NCBI RefSeq assembly: GCF_001911425.1 | Contig: NZ_MPPL01000001.1 | Span: 2,784,265-2,848,264 of the forward strand | DNA length: 64,000 nucleotides | Source: Mucilaginibacter polytrichastri | GTDB taxonomy: Bacteria > Bacteroidota > Bacteroidia > Sphingobacteriales > Sphingobacteriaceae | Direction: 5' to 3' | Part shown: positions 19,605-29,009 of the stretch, piece by piece | Numbering within the stretch: position 1 is the first letter of the stretch | Layout of the letters: each line of letters begins with the position of its first letter | Notes under the pieces: model-generated | Seen by the model: only the letters and a program-made list of their open reading frames with translations | Databases searched by the model: none | Told to the model about the DNA's origin: nothing | Made by a program: the position numbers and the translations under genes

Positions 19605-19650
19605 ATGCGATGGTTAAATAAAGTAATATTTTGATAATGCGATGGTTAAA
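19605..19650. promoter_or_regulatory. Direct repeat ATGCGATGGTTAAA x2, 32-bp start-to-start
   Basis: Copies at 19605-19618 and 19637-19650, both upstream of the DUF6377-like gene. Confidence 0.55.
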
Positions 19651-19723
19651 CAACAAATATTAACCTGCTTTTATACGAGTGTGTATATTAGCAGAGAAGG
19701 GCCACGCCTGTTGTTATATGAGG

Positions 19724-20482
19724 TTAACCAGCCGAGGTTTTCAGCCAGTTATTAAGTGTATTTAAATTACGAAGTGCTTCGCCCATTGTGTTGTTAAAAT
19801 AAACGAATACGGTTTTTCCTTCATCCTGCCATTCTTTAATGTAAGTACTGTATTCGTACAGCACCTCATCTGTATATGTGCCTTTGTATTTCCCACCCGG
19901 GCCATGAAGCCGCAGATAAACAAATTTACCATCAGCAAAACTTAATGGCGTTGCAGACGATGGAATATCCTGTAATACAATACCGGCATCATAACCGCTT
20001 AGTACTTCGGCTGTGCTTTCCTGGTACCAGGAAGCATGGCGAAACTCTACTGCTAACTTTAATTGTTGATCTGACTCGCGAATACAATCAAGCAGAACCC
20101 TTAATTGCGGCAGCTGACTGCTTTTAATACCCGGCGGAAACTGTACCAGCAAACAGCCTTTGTTATCTCCTGTTTCGTTAAATGCTTGTATAAAACGCGC
20201 TACATCATCAGGGTTAAAAACCAAGCCTTTGTTATGCGTAATTTCCCGCCACAACTTAAAGGTAAACTTAAAGTGTTGGGGTACACTTTCGGCCCATTTA
20301 CGTACAGTAGCGGGCTGCGGTATTTTGTAAAAAGACGAATTGATCTCGATACTATTAAACAGCGAAGCATAATAGGCTAGCCTGCTCTTATCCTTAAACT
20401 CAATTGGATAAAGGGTTTTATTAGCAACAGGCAATAAAAGCCCGCTGGTTCCGGAGTAATAGTTGGGCTTTATACTTAACAC
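19724..20482 (-). CDS. DUF72 domain-containing protein
   Basis: 'YYSGTSGLLLP...YASLFNSIEINSSFYKIPQPATVRKWAESVPQHFKFTFKLWREITH...YLRLHGPGGKYKGTYTDEVLYEY...VFVYFNNTMGEALRN'. Confidence 0.9.
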   Translation of the reverse strand: MLSIKPNYYSGTSGLLLPVANKTLYPIEFKDKSRLAYYASLFNSIEINSSFYKIPQPATVRKWAESVPQHFKFTFKLWREITHNKGLVFNPDDVARFIQAFNETGDNKGCLLVQFPPGIKSSQLPQLRVLLDCIRESDQQLKLAVEFRHASWYQESTAEVLSGYDAGIVLQDIPSSATPLSFADGKFVYLRLHGPGGKYKGTYTDEVLYEYSTYIKEWQDEGKTVFVYFNNTMGEALRNLNTLNNWLKTSAG

Positions 20483-20895
20483 TTTTAATGAGGCTGATTA
20501 ATAATTAATAGCATAATTAGCTGTTGGATTATAAGTTTTTTAGTTAAATAACGATGCGATTGCATTTGTTTTTGATGCGTAAAATATTGCACTTAATTTT
20601 AAGTGCGTTTAAGCTCCTTTTGAATACTCGAAGTTAGCATGGTATCACTAGTTTATTTAACCCCCGTCACTTCAACCGTTGTAAAAAAACAATGCTTTTT
20701 CTTACTTTGAATAAAAACCAAAAGGGTTATTGGTGCTAATTATTTCAATCAATACTTTATTCTTATACAGATTAGTTCTTATTACCTTTCAATAAAATGA
20801 GAAGAGTTTAATTTATCAGCATTACACTAACATAATATTGCTGTAAACCAGACGATAGCATCTTCTTAGGCTACACTTAACCCGTAACAACAAAA

Positions 20896-21969
20896 GTGAA
20901 TTATAAAACAACAAACATTAAAGCTAAAATATGGATGGTAAGCCTTCTCATATTTAGCGGATTTTACTCGTTTGCCCAAAAAGGTAAATATATTGATGGT
21001 CGCCCGTCAACCAATTTAAGGGTAGCGTGTACTGATGCTGGTGTTGTTTTAACCCATGGAAACGGCCCCGACAGTTGCGACGCTTATGGTGCAAGGGAAG
21101 CGATAGTTAACAAAGCAGGCGGCACTTATTATCTGTTTTACGACGGTGCAGGCAGCACAGGCTGGCTGGCTTGCCTTGCAACGAGTAAGGACTTGAACGC
21201 ATGGACAAAAAAGGGTACAATACTATCATTAGGTACCTCCAATAAACCAGATCATAAAAGTGCATCCTCGCCATGGGTGATAAAAGCAGGGAACGAATGG
21301 CATATGTTTTACCTCGGTACGCCTAATACCTCACTTGGGCCAGACCGTGTGCCCGCATTTCCATATTTAACAATGAAGGCAAAATCCGTATCGCTGTCAG
21401 GCCCATGGATCAAACAATACGATGTTAAGCCTTTTTCCGGTAAGAAAAACAGCTTTTACAGCGTTACTTCCAGCCCCGGATTTATTGTAAAATACAAAGG
21501 TCAATATCTCCAATTCTTTAGCGGTGCCACCCAGGATAGCACAGGCACAAAGAGAACACTGGGGCTTGCCACTACGCGCGATTTAAATGCTACATGGGTT
21601 ATACGGCAGCATCCTGTTTTTCCGTTAACAGAACAGGTAGAAAATTCATCGATATATTTTGATGCAGGAGCCAAAACATGGTATTTATTTACCAATCATA
21701 TTGGAATAACAGATTCCGGAACGGAGTATACCGATGCGATATGGGTATACTGGTCAAAAGATATCTTTCATTGGCAAACCGATCATAAAGCAATAGTATT
21801 GGATAAAACCAATTGCACCTGGGCAAAGGGTGCTATCGGTATGCCATCAGTAATACGAGTAGGTAAAAGGCTGGCCATGCTTTACGACGGCGCCGAAGGA
21901 AACTCTATAAGCCACATGCAACGAAATATTGCATTGGCCTGGATAGATTTGCCACTAAAAATAAAATAG
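20896..21969 (+). CDS. Secreted five-bladed beta-propeller glycoside-hydrolase-like protein (GH43/GH32-like superfamily), GTG start
   Basis: Signal peptide; 'GTYYLFYDGAGSTGWLACLATSKDLNAWTKKGTIL', 'SPWVIKAGNEWHMFYLG', 'TWYLFTNH', 'IWVYWSKDIFHW' propeller-blade motifs. Confidence 0.72.
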   Translation: MNYKTTNIKAKIWMVSLLIFSGFYSFAQKGKYIDGRPSTNLRVACTDAGVVLTHGNGPDSCDAYGAREAIVNKAGGTYYLFYDGAGSTGWLACLATSKDLNAWTKKGTILSLGTSNKPDHKSASSPWVIKAGNEWHMFYLGTPNTSLGPDRVPAFPYLTMKAKSVSLSGPWIKQYDVKPFSGKKNSFYSVTSSPGFIVKYKGQYLQFFSGATQDSTGTKRTLGLATTRDLNATWVIRQHPVFPLTEQVENSSIYFDAGAKTWYLFTNHIGITDSGTEYTDAIWVYWSKDIFHWQTDHKAIVLDKTNCTWAKGAIGMPSVIRVGKRLAMLYDGAEGNSISHMQRNIALAWIDLPLKIK

Positions 21970-22103
21970 GTCAACCCGGAAAAATCTAAATGAAAACATA
22001 GACATCAGGATACTAAAGACATATACATGCTGGAGCTTTATTATTTAACACCACTGGATAAAATCTAGCAGTCTTATTGCTTTTTGCTAATAATTTTTTG
22101 GTG

Positions 22104-22140
22104 AAATCCGGGAGGTGGTGGATCGCTTCCTCCCGGATTT
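22104..22140. terminator. Terminator-like hairpin between convergent genes
   Basis: AAATCCGGGAGG / CCTCCCGGATTT perfect 12-bp stem, 13-nt loop, in the convergent intergenic region. Confidence 0.7.
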
Positions 22141-22186
22141 GTTCTATATACTGCGATAAATATTAGATCAGGTTAAGTTTCAAATA

Positions 22187-24268
22187 CTATTTAAAATCAT
22201 CGGCTGTTACACCTGAGTTTAACTTAATGTCTGTAATGGTTATGGCAAAACTTTGCTCTTGCCCTACTGCCGATTGGGTAATGGTTTGTTTATACGGAAA
22301 CATTACCATACCCACTTTACGATAGTCACTTAATTCAACAGTGCTTACAGTATTGGTGCCATTCACTACAGTTGTACTTTCTTTTTTTACCAATAGTTTG
22401 CTCTTTGTATCATAATATTCGCTAGTGGTTTTTCCTGTAGGGTCGGTAACGGCTATCTGGTAAGCATCTGAACTCCCTACCTTTTGAATTCCCTTAACCT
22501 CCAATTTAAATGCCGGGTTGTTAAGGTAATCCAACTGCTCGGTTGTACCTGTAAAAACTTTCTTTTGGGCAACTTCGTCAGCAACTAAGTCTTTTTTATT
22601 ACTCATTTGCATCTGGTAACCTTTTTCGCCATCAAAAGTAGATTTCATCATCACGTTGCCACCCATTGTGATTGTCATTACCTCTTTGTTCGGTGCCATT
22701 TTTTTCTGGTCAACATTCAGGGTCATCCCCTGTACAGCCATAGTACCAACTGCCTGCATAGATGTTATTTTTTTTAATTCTGCAACACCCCCAATGGTAG
22801 CAATGTAATCTTTAATTACATCACTGGCTTTAACATTAGGCATCGCCGCAGCTTTTGCCCCTTCTGTAACCGGACTTGCATATTTATCATACAGTTTTAC
22901 CGGGTAACCACTTTTTTTCAACCCCTCCATTATCTGCGCTGCATTGCCTACCACAACTATACGGGTATCGTAATTGAGGTATTTTTGAGCCACACGCTGA
23001 ATATCCTGTGCAGTAACGGCGTTAAACTTTTGCAAGTAAGTTTTGTAAAAATCGGCAGGTAAACCATTAATGAGAATGGTACTGGCAAATGTTGCCGTAC
23101 GTGCCGGATCTTCCAGTCCTAGAGCAAATGAGCCATTGTATAAAGCTTTCGCGCTGCTCAATTCTTCGGCGGATACTTTTTCGGTGCGGATGCGTTTGAT
23201 CTCGTTCAAAAATTCAGTTACCGCACTATCTGTTTTAGCTGTACGTACAGAAGCCGAGGCACTGAACAAAGACTGCCATCTGCCCGAGCCTACGCTTGAA
23301 TAAGCACCATAAGTAAAACCATGCTTTTCGCGAAGGTTCATAAATAGATGACTTTCTGCACCGCCACCCAATATGTAGTTAGCCAATAAAGTGGGGAAAT
23401 AATCTGGATTGCTTTTTTTCAGGTCAATCAAATTTACTACTCTGATTTCTGATTGTACTGCAGTTGGCACATCAATTACATCTATCTCTGTTTTAGCAAC
23501 GTTAGCTACCGGAGTTAACTTAGGCAGCGTGAGTGCAGCACCCTTCCATGTACCAAAAACCTCGGTTGCTAAGGCTTTTGCATTTGCAGGAGTAATATCG
23601 CCAACAATAGTTAAATAACTTCTTGATGGGGTGATGTATTGGTTATAGGCTGTTTTAACATCAGCCAGGGTTACACTTTGCACGGTTTGCTCGGTTTCAA
23701 ATTCACCATTAGGGTGTGTTTTACCGTAAGCAAGCGCATTGGTTACACGGCTCGCAATGGCTGTAGCATTTTTCTCTTCAGATTTTAAGCCTGTGATGGC
23801 CTGTGATTTAAGCTTGTCAAATGATTCTTGCGTAAACGACGGCTCCTTTAAAGCTTGCCCCATTAGCGTGAAAGCCTCTTTAAAATAACGCGTTAATGCC
23901 GACGCACTACCACCCGATGAATTTAAGCTTACGTTAGCTCCCAGCTTTTCAACAGCTTCGTCAAAAGCAGCTTTAGGTAGGGTTTTGGTACCTTCATTCA
24001 GCATCCCGCCCATTAGCCTGATCACCCCGGCTTTACTACCCTCAGTTCTTGGGCCTGCATCGATCAGCAAACTGGCTGATACCTTGGGCAGGCGGTGGTC
24101 TTCAACCACAAGCACGGTAATACCATTAGGCATGTTATATATAACCGGGTCTTTGATACTTAAAACCGGGGCCGGGCCTGGTTTTGGTTTTTGGTTACGA
24201 TCTATAGTTTGCGCCTGGGCATACTGCATCAGCAATGCACCGGCCGCTATGATGATATATTTCTTCAT
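22187..24268 (-). CDS. M16 family peptidase (insulinase-like), secreted; probably the catalytically reduced partner
   Basis: Signal peptide; 'NMPNGITVLVVEDHRLPKVSASLLIDAGPRTEGSKAGVIRLMGGMLNEGTKTLP' lacks HxxEH; 'LREKHGFTYGAYSSV' R/Y pair present; C-terminal lipoprotein-like beta domain. Confidence 0.9.
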   Translation of the reverse strand: MKKYIIIAAGALLMQYAQAQTIDRNQKPKPGPAPVLSIKDPVIYNMPNGITVLVVEDHRLPKVSASLLIDAGPRTEGSKAGVIRLMGGMLNEGTKTLPKAAFDEAVEKLGANVSLNSSGGSASALTRYFKEAFTLMGQALKEPSFTQESFDKLKSQAITGLKSEEKNATAIASRVTNALAYGKTHPNGEFETEQTVQSVTLADVKTAYNQYITPSRSYLTIVGDITPANAKALATEVFGTWKGAALTLPKLTPVANVAKTEIDVIDVPTAVQSEIRVVNLIDLKKSNPDYFPTLLANYILGGGAESHLFMNLREKHGFTYGAYSSVGSGRWQSLFSASASVRTAKTDSAVTEFLNEIKRIRTEKVSAEELSSAKALYNGSFALGLEDPARTATFASTILINGLPADFYKTYLQKFNAVTAQDIQRVAQKYLNYDTRIVVVGNAAQIMEGLKKSGYPVKLYDKYASPVTEGAKAAAMPNVKASDVIKDYIATIGGVAELKKITSMQAVGTMAVQGMTLNVDQKKMAPNKEVMTITMGGNVMMKSTFDGEKGYQMQMSNKKDLVADEVAQKKVFTGTTEQLDYLNNPAFKLEVKGIQKVGSSDAYQIAVTDPTGKTTSEYYDTKSKLLVKKESTTVVNGTNTVSTVELSDYRKVGMVMFPYKQTITQSAVGQEQSFAITITDIKLNSGVTADDFK

Positions 24269-24306
24269 TATAAATGTATAATTCTTTTTGATTGATGTAT
24301 AATTGA

Positions 24307-25644
24307 TTATTGCGCTGTTTTACCTTTTGCAGGCATATAATACAATATAAGGCGCTGGTTATTGTTGAGGTATTTGCGTGCTGCATCCCTGATCTCTTCA
24401 CGGGTTATTTTTCTTAGCTCGGTCAATTCCTCGTTAATGTGGTTGGTATCTTTGTGGTAAAAAGTATAACCGTTGGACAGGTTTTCGGCAATACCCAGCA
24501 TTTTAGTATTGGCGCTTACAAAGCCATCCTCAAACTGGTTCTGTAATTTTTGGTAATCAGCTTCGCTGATCAGGTCTGTTTGAAGTTTCTTTATTTCTTC
24601 ATCCATATCGGTCAATAATCCGGCGGGGGCGGCCCCTGCGTTAGGCAGCGCACCTACAATATACATCCCATAATCTTCCAACGCGTAGTTGAAAGCAAAA
24701 ACCTGCAGCGCATCCTTCTTTTCGTCAACCATCTTTTTATACATCCTTGAGCTTGATCCGCCTGATAATATGGAAGATATCATTTCCATTACTTTTGAAT
24801 CGCGTGTGTCTTTACCGGGTACACGGTACGCAGCCAAAATAGCCGGAATCTGGATGTTAGCATCGTAAGCCGTATCGGTTACTGCTTTGGTAATCGGAGT
24901 TTCTTCGGCCTTTTTATAAACCACATCCGCGCCGCGCGGCACAGGGCCAAAATAAGTATTAATTAATGCTTTAGTTTTAGCCGGGTCAATGTCACCAGCT
25001 ATCGTAAGTACGGCGTTGTTTGGTGCATAAAATTGTTTAAAAAAAGCTTTAAACTCATCCAGTTTGGCGGCATCAAGGTCGGTCATCGTCCCGATAACGC
25101 CATTACGATAAGGGTGATTAATAAACAAACCCTTTGCAATATCATCAATAACATTACCATAAGGGCGGTTATCCAGGCTTTGGCGTTTTTCTTCTTTTAC
25201 AACTTCGTTTTGTGTTTTCACACCAATTTCGTTGATAACAGGATGCAACATACGCTCACTCTCCAGCCAAAGGCCTAACTGTAACTGATTGCTCGGGAAA
25301 ACCTCGTAGTAAAAAGTGCGATCCTGTGTAGTGTTGGCGTTATTTTGTCCACCATTTGACGACACGATTTTGAAAAACTCACCCCGTTTGATATTTTCAG
25401 ATCCTTCGAATAAAAGGTGCTCAAAAAAGTGGGCGAAACCGGTGCGACCGGCAACCTCATTTTTTGAACCTACGTGGTACATTACAGATACCGCCACTAC
25501 GGGTGTGTTATGATCCTGATGAAGAATAACGTGCAGGCCGTTCGGCAGATCGTATTCTGTAAATTCTATTTTTTGTGCGTTAGCCTGAATACCCAGCATA
25601 GACATAGCTATTGTTGTGATCCAAACATGTTTTCGTATTTGCAT
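24307..25644 (-). CDS. M16 family zinc metallopeptidase
   Basis: 'YDLPNGLHVILHQDHNTPVVAVSVMYHVGSKNEVAGRTGFAHFFEHLLFEGSENI' with HFFEH (HxxEH) zinc motif; start MQIRKHVW at 25644 precedes the signal peptide. Confidence 0.93.
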   Translation of the reverse strand: MQIRKHVWITTIAMSMLGIQANAQKIEFTEYDLPNGLHVILHQDHNTPVVAVSVMYHVGSKNEVAGRTGFAHFFEHLLFEGSENIKRGEFFKIVSSNGGQNNANTTQDRTFYYEVFPSNQLQLGLWLESERMLHPVINEIGVKTQNEVVKEEKRQSLDNRPYGNVIDDIAKGLFINHPYRNGVIGTMTDLDAAKLDEFKAFFKQFYAPNNAVLTIAGDIDPAKTKALINTYFGPVPRGADVVYKKAEETPITKAVTDTAYDANIQIPAILAAYRVPGKDTRDSKVMEMISSILSGGSSSRMYKKMVDEKKDALQVFAFNYALEDYGMYIVGALPNAGAAPAGLLTDMDEEIKKLQTDLISEADYQKLQNQFEDGFVSANTKMLGIAENLSNGYTFYHKDTNHINEELTELRKITREEIRDAARKYLNNNQRLILYYMPAKGKTAQ

Positions 25645-25915
25645 ATAAATTATTGATTTTTGGTTGAAAGTAATGTAATGGTAAATATAGATGTAACTTG
25701 GGTATATTATTTGTCTCATACAGAAATATCTAACATCGGATATAAGCATTTTTAGTATGAAAGCTGTTATCGAGTGCCCCTTAAAGCTTTCATAAACTTT
25801 ACTAACTATTCATATAGATATGGCTGCATCAAACTATAAACCCTCCTGAAAACGGATATCTTTAATTCCCAAATTGGCACCAGCTAATCTGCTTATAATT
25901 TGATTGAATTGCAAT

Positions 25916-26194
25916 CTATCCAGGCATTGGAAATACGGTTATCAATGATAGATATTCATTGTTTTTGACCAACGCGGATTGTTCAACTATCTTAATGTAT
26001 AAAGGGTAATTTGACAACGTTGCAAGAATTTCACTACCCCGCTTTTGATCAACTAAAACGACCAAATTGCCACTTATCGAGTCAAACGGCAATTTATGCC
26101 TGAGTTTTTGAGTTGAACAACTAAAAAGTAACGAACTAAACAGAAAAGGAAGGGCATAGCCCAACCTTTTCCAAAAAAATATTTGTTTGCCCAT
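25916..26194 (-). CDS. Small predicted lipoprotein, unknown function
   Basis: Hydrophobic leader plus lipobox 'FLFSSLLFSCSTQK', 92 aa, same strand as neighbours. Confidence 0.55.
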   Translation of the reverse strand: MGKQIFFWKRLGYALPFLFSSLLFSCSTQKLRHKLPFDSISGNLVVLVDQKRGSEILATLSNYPLYIKIVEQSALVKNNEYLSLITVFPMPG

Positions 26195-26261
26195 TTATTG
26201 GTGACACTGTTTTGATACCGCCAAAGCGAATTTTGAATTTATACCTGTGTAACAGATGAAC

Positions 26262-27398
26262 TCAGGAACCGAAAATCTCCTTTAATTTTTTGTTGAGATC
26301 TTCCCCGGTTAGGTTCTTTCCAATGATTTTACCCGTTGGATCAATCAGGAAATTTTGTGGAATTGCTCTGATACCATATTGCTTGGCGGCCGCGTTATTC
26401 CAGAATTTCAAATCAGATACCTGGGTCCATTCTAATCCATCTGCTTTGATCGCTGCCAACCAAGCATCCTTTTTTCCAGGCTGGTCTAATGAAACGCTAA
26501 GCACTGTGAAATTTTTAGCTTTAAACTGATGATAAGCCTTTACCACATTTGGATTTTCGGCACGGCAAGGCCCGCACCACGAAGCCCAAAAATCAAGCAA
26601 TACATACTTCCCGCGAAAATCCGATAACTTTACAGGCTGATCATTAGTATCATTTTGAGTAAAATCTGGTGCCATGGTGCCAACGGCGGTAACCTTGGCC
26701 ATAGCTATTAATTTTCCAAATTCAAGCGCCTCGCGGCTATTCCTGATATTTGGAGATAACTTATTATACAAAGGTTCAATTTTATCAACGTCTATTATTG
26801 GCCCTGCTACATCAACAAGCGTTAAATAGCTGATGTAAAAATCAGGATGTTGTGTAATAAATTTTAATTGTAATGCCTCCTGCTCGGCTGCCAAACTTTT
26901 AAAACCTAAATGCATAGTCTTCTGAAACTGTTGGTCTTTACGCTGTTCGGGCGTTGCTGCTTCAGATTTAGCAATGAGTGCATCAATTGCCTTATCGGTG
27001 CTAGACATCGTTTTTAGGTAGAGGCCATTTTGATCATTAATGGCCGAACCGGTAAATATGCCCTTAGAAATGGAATCAACAGCTGATACCTTAATCTCAC
27101 CTTTTTCAAGAAGAACAGGAAGCGCATCTCTTTTTGCACCAAGCTTAAATAAACCTACACCAGTATGATCCAGCGTAAGGCGGCCACTGCAAATCCCGGA
27201 AATATCGCCGCTAAACTCAAAATTTCCTGTTGCAGATTTTACAGAATCGAGCCTGGACTTGCCACTTTCAAAATAATATAAATAAGCTGTAACCGGCTTT
27301 TTAAGGCCGCTAACGTTAGCCTTTAATACAAAATGTCCGCCCTGCGCCAACGCAGCTAATGGGCAAAGTGCTGCAAATAATAAAATAATTTTTTTCAT
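26262..27398 (-). CDS. TlpA-like thioredoxin-domain protein with DUF4369-like N-terminal domain
   Basis: Signal peptide MKKIILLFAALCPLAALAQ; 'GKYVLLDFWASWCGPCRAENPNVVKAYHQFKAKNFTVLSVSLD'; start chosen at 27398. Confidence 0.92.
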   Translation of the reverse strand: MKKIILLFAALCPLAALAQGGHFVLKANVSGLKKPVTAYLYYFESGKSRLDSVKSATGNFEFSGDISGICSGRLTLDHTGVGLFKLGAKRDALPVLLEKGEIKVSAVDSISKGIFTGSAINDQNGLYLKTMSSTDKAIDALIAKSEAATPEQRKDQQFQKTMHLGFKSLAAEQEALQLKFITQHPDFYISYLTLVDVAGPIIDVDKIEPLYNKLSPNIRNSREALEFGKLIAMAKVTAVGTMAPDFTQNDTNDQPVKLSDFRGKYVLLDFWASWCGPCRAENPNVVKAYHQFKAKNFTVLSVSLDQPGKKDAWLAAIKADGLEWTQVSDLKFWNNAAAKQYGIRAIPQNFLIDPTGKIIGKNLTGEDLNKKLKEIFGS

Positions 27399-27591
27399 GA
27401 TGAGTAATTTTTGACCGATAACTGATAAATCAGCTATGGACGATAAAAAAATGACGTGTGAAATATGCGGCATTAGTAACTGCGGAAGCTGTATGCCCCA
27501 CATCAGCAACTAAGTAGAAAGTAAAGAGCAATAAGTTTGAAAGAGAACTGAATCACTCCATACTTTCTACTAAAAATTTGTTCGCTTAAAA

Positions 27592-28998
27592 CTAATAACC
27601 TGAATTTTGTGTAAGATTGTTATTATTCTGGATTTCTGTTTTAGGTATAGGGTATAAGGCTGCATTAGCCTTCCAGCCAGATTTTGCAGCGCCCAAAACA
27701 GCATCAGCCCTTCCCGTTCTTCGCAAGTCGTTCCAACGGTGGCTGTATTCGCCAAATAATTCAATACGGCGCTCCTGCTCAATAGCCAGTAAAATATTGG
27801 CTTGCGTAACCGCAGTTGTTCCGGTTAGGCCGGCACGGCTCCTTATTACATTTATATCAGCAATAGCACCGCCTAAATTATTTTGCTGAGCCCGTGCTTC
27901 GGCCCGTATCAGGTACTGTTCGGCCAGTCGCATGTAAGTACAATATTCACCGCCGGCTATTGTATTGTTTGCGGTGTTTTTATACTTTGACAGGTAATAA
28001 TAATTAGCTCCCTGATAATTACTTACCCCAACCCAACTTGTAAACCGGCGATCGCCAGTTTCAAATGCATTTACAAGATTAGAGGTTAACTGAAAATCAG
28101 GAATAGTTGTGTTATCAAATGCATAATACTGGCCCTCTGTTGTATAATCACTCGAATTAGCGTTATCAAACTGCAAAATCGCTTCAGTATTATTTTTAGC
28201 AAAAATGCCACTCAAAGCCGATGCATTTAATAAGCTATATAAGCTGCTGGCCCCTATTAAGGTGCCTGCATTGGTCTCTGCATTTGGCCAATCTTTGTTG
28301 TATAGATTAAGGCGTGCCAGCAAAGCAATAGCTGCATACTTATTAGGGCGGGTACGCTGGCTGCTTGTAAATGAATAATCGGCAAGTAATGTATTTTTAG
28401 CATCGGTTAAATCCTTGCTAATTTGCTGATAGACCAAAGCTTTAGAGCTACGGGTTAATTGATTGTTCACTTTTTGGTCTGTAGTCAATGCCAGCGGTAC
28501 ATCTCCCCACAAATTAGTGAGGTAAAAGTAGCATAACGCTCTCATAAATTTAGCCTCACCTATTGCCTCTGCTTTTAAAGCATCACTAATACCGCCGGTA
28601 CTATTGTTTACGCCTGTGATAATTGCATTTGCCTGATAGATTGACTTATAAAGGCTGGACCACATGGAAAGGCAGTAACTATTATCTGTTTGAAGGGCAT
28701 CCTGAACAAAAGGATCAAAATCGGCCACGCTTGTAAAATACTGTGTTTCATCTGCAGAGTTCCCGGTGACAAATGACAGCGAAAATTCCGTATCGTACGA
28801 ATTAGTGATGGCAAATGTAACATACATACCCGCTAAAGCAGACTTTACCGTGTTATCACTTGTAAAAACAGTAGCGGTAACCAGTTGGTTACTGGGTGGA
28901 TCAACATCAACAAACTTTTTACAACTGCTGGTTACCATACCAATGGTTATAACCAGTGTAGAGATCCATATTTTATAATTAATTTTTAAAGTTTTCAT
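27592..28998 (-). CDS. RagB/SusD family lipoprotein
   Basis: 'TIGMVTSSCKKFVDVDPPSNQL'; 'AIGEAKFMRALCYFYLTNLWGDVPLALT'; 'ALYPIPKTEIQNNNNLTQNSGY'. Confidence 0.95.
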   Translation of the reverse strand: MKTLKINYKIWISTLVITIGMVTSSCKKFVDVDPPSNQLVTATVFTSDNTVKSALAGMYVTFAITNSYDTEFSLSFVTGNSADETQYFTSVADFDPFVQDALQTDNSYCLSMWSSLYKSIYQANAIITGVNNSTGGISDALKAEAIGEAKFMRALCYFYLTNLWGDVPLALTTDQKVNNQLTRSSKALVYQQISKDLTDAKNTLLADYSFTSSQRTRPNKYAAIALLARLNLYNKDWPNAETNAGTLIGASSLYSLLNASALSGIFAKNNTEAILQFDNANSSDYTTEGQYYAFDNTTIPDFQLTSNLVNAFETGDRRFTSWVGVSNYQGANYYYLSKYKNTANNTIAGGEYCTYMRLAEQYLIRAEARAQQNNLGGAIADINVIRSRAGLTGTTAVTQANILLAIEQERRIELFGEYSHRWNDLRRTGRADAVLGAAKSGWKANAALYPIPKTEIQNNNNLTQNSGY

Positions 28999-29009
28999 GT
29001 CCGGGGATT

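Noticed and set aside
19605-19650. Possible CRISPR from the direct repeat upstream of the DUF6377-like gene
   Set aside because: Only two 14-bp copies with an 18-bp gap; no array and no cas genes. Interpreted as a regulatory repeat instead.
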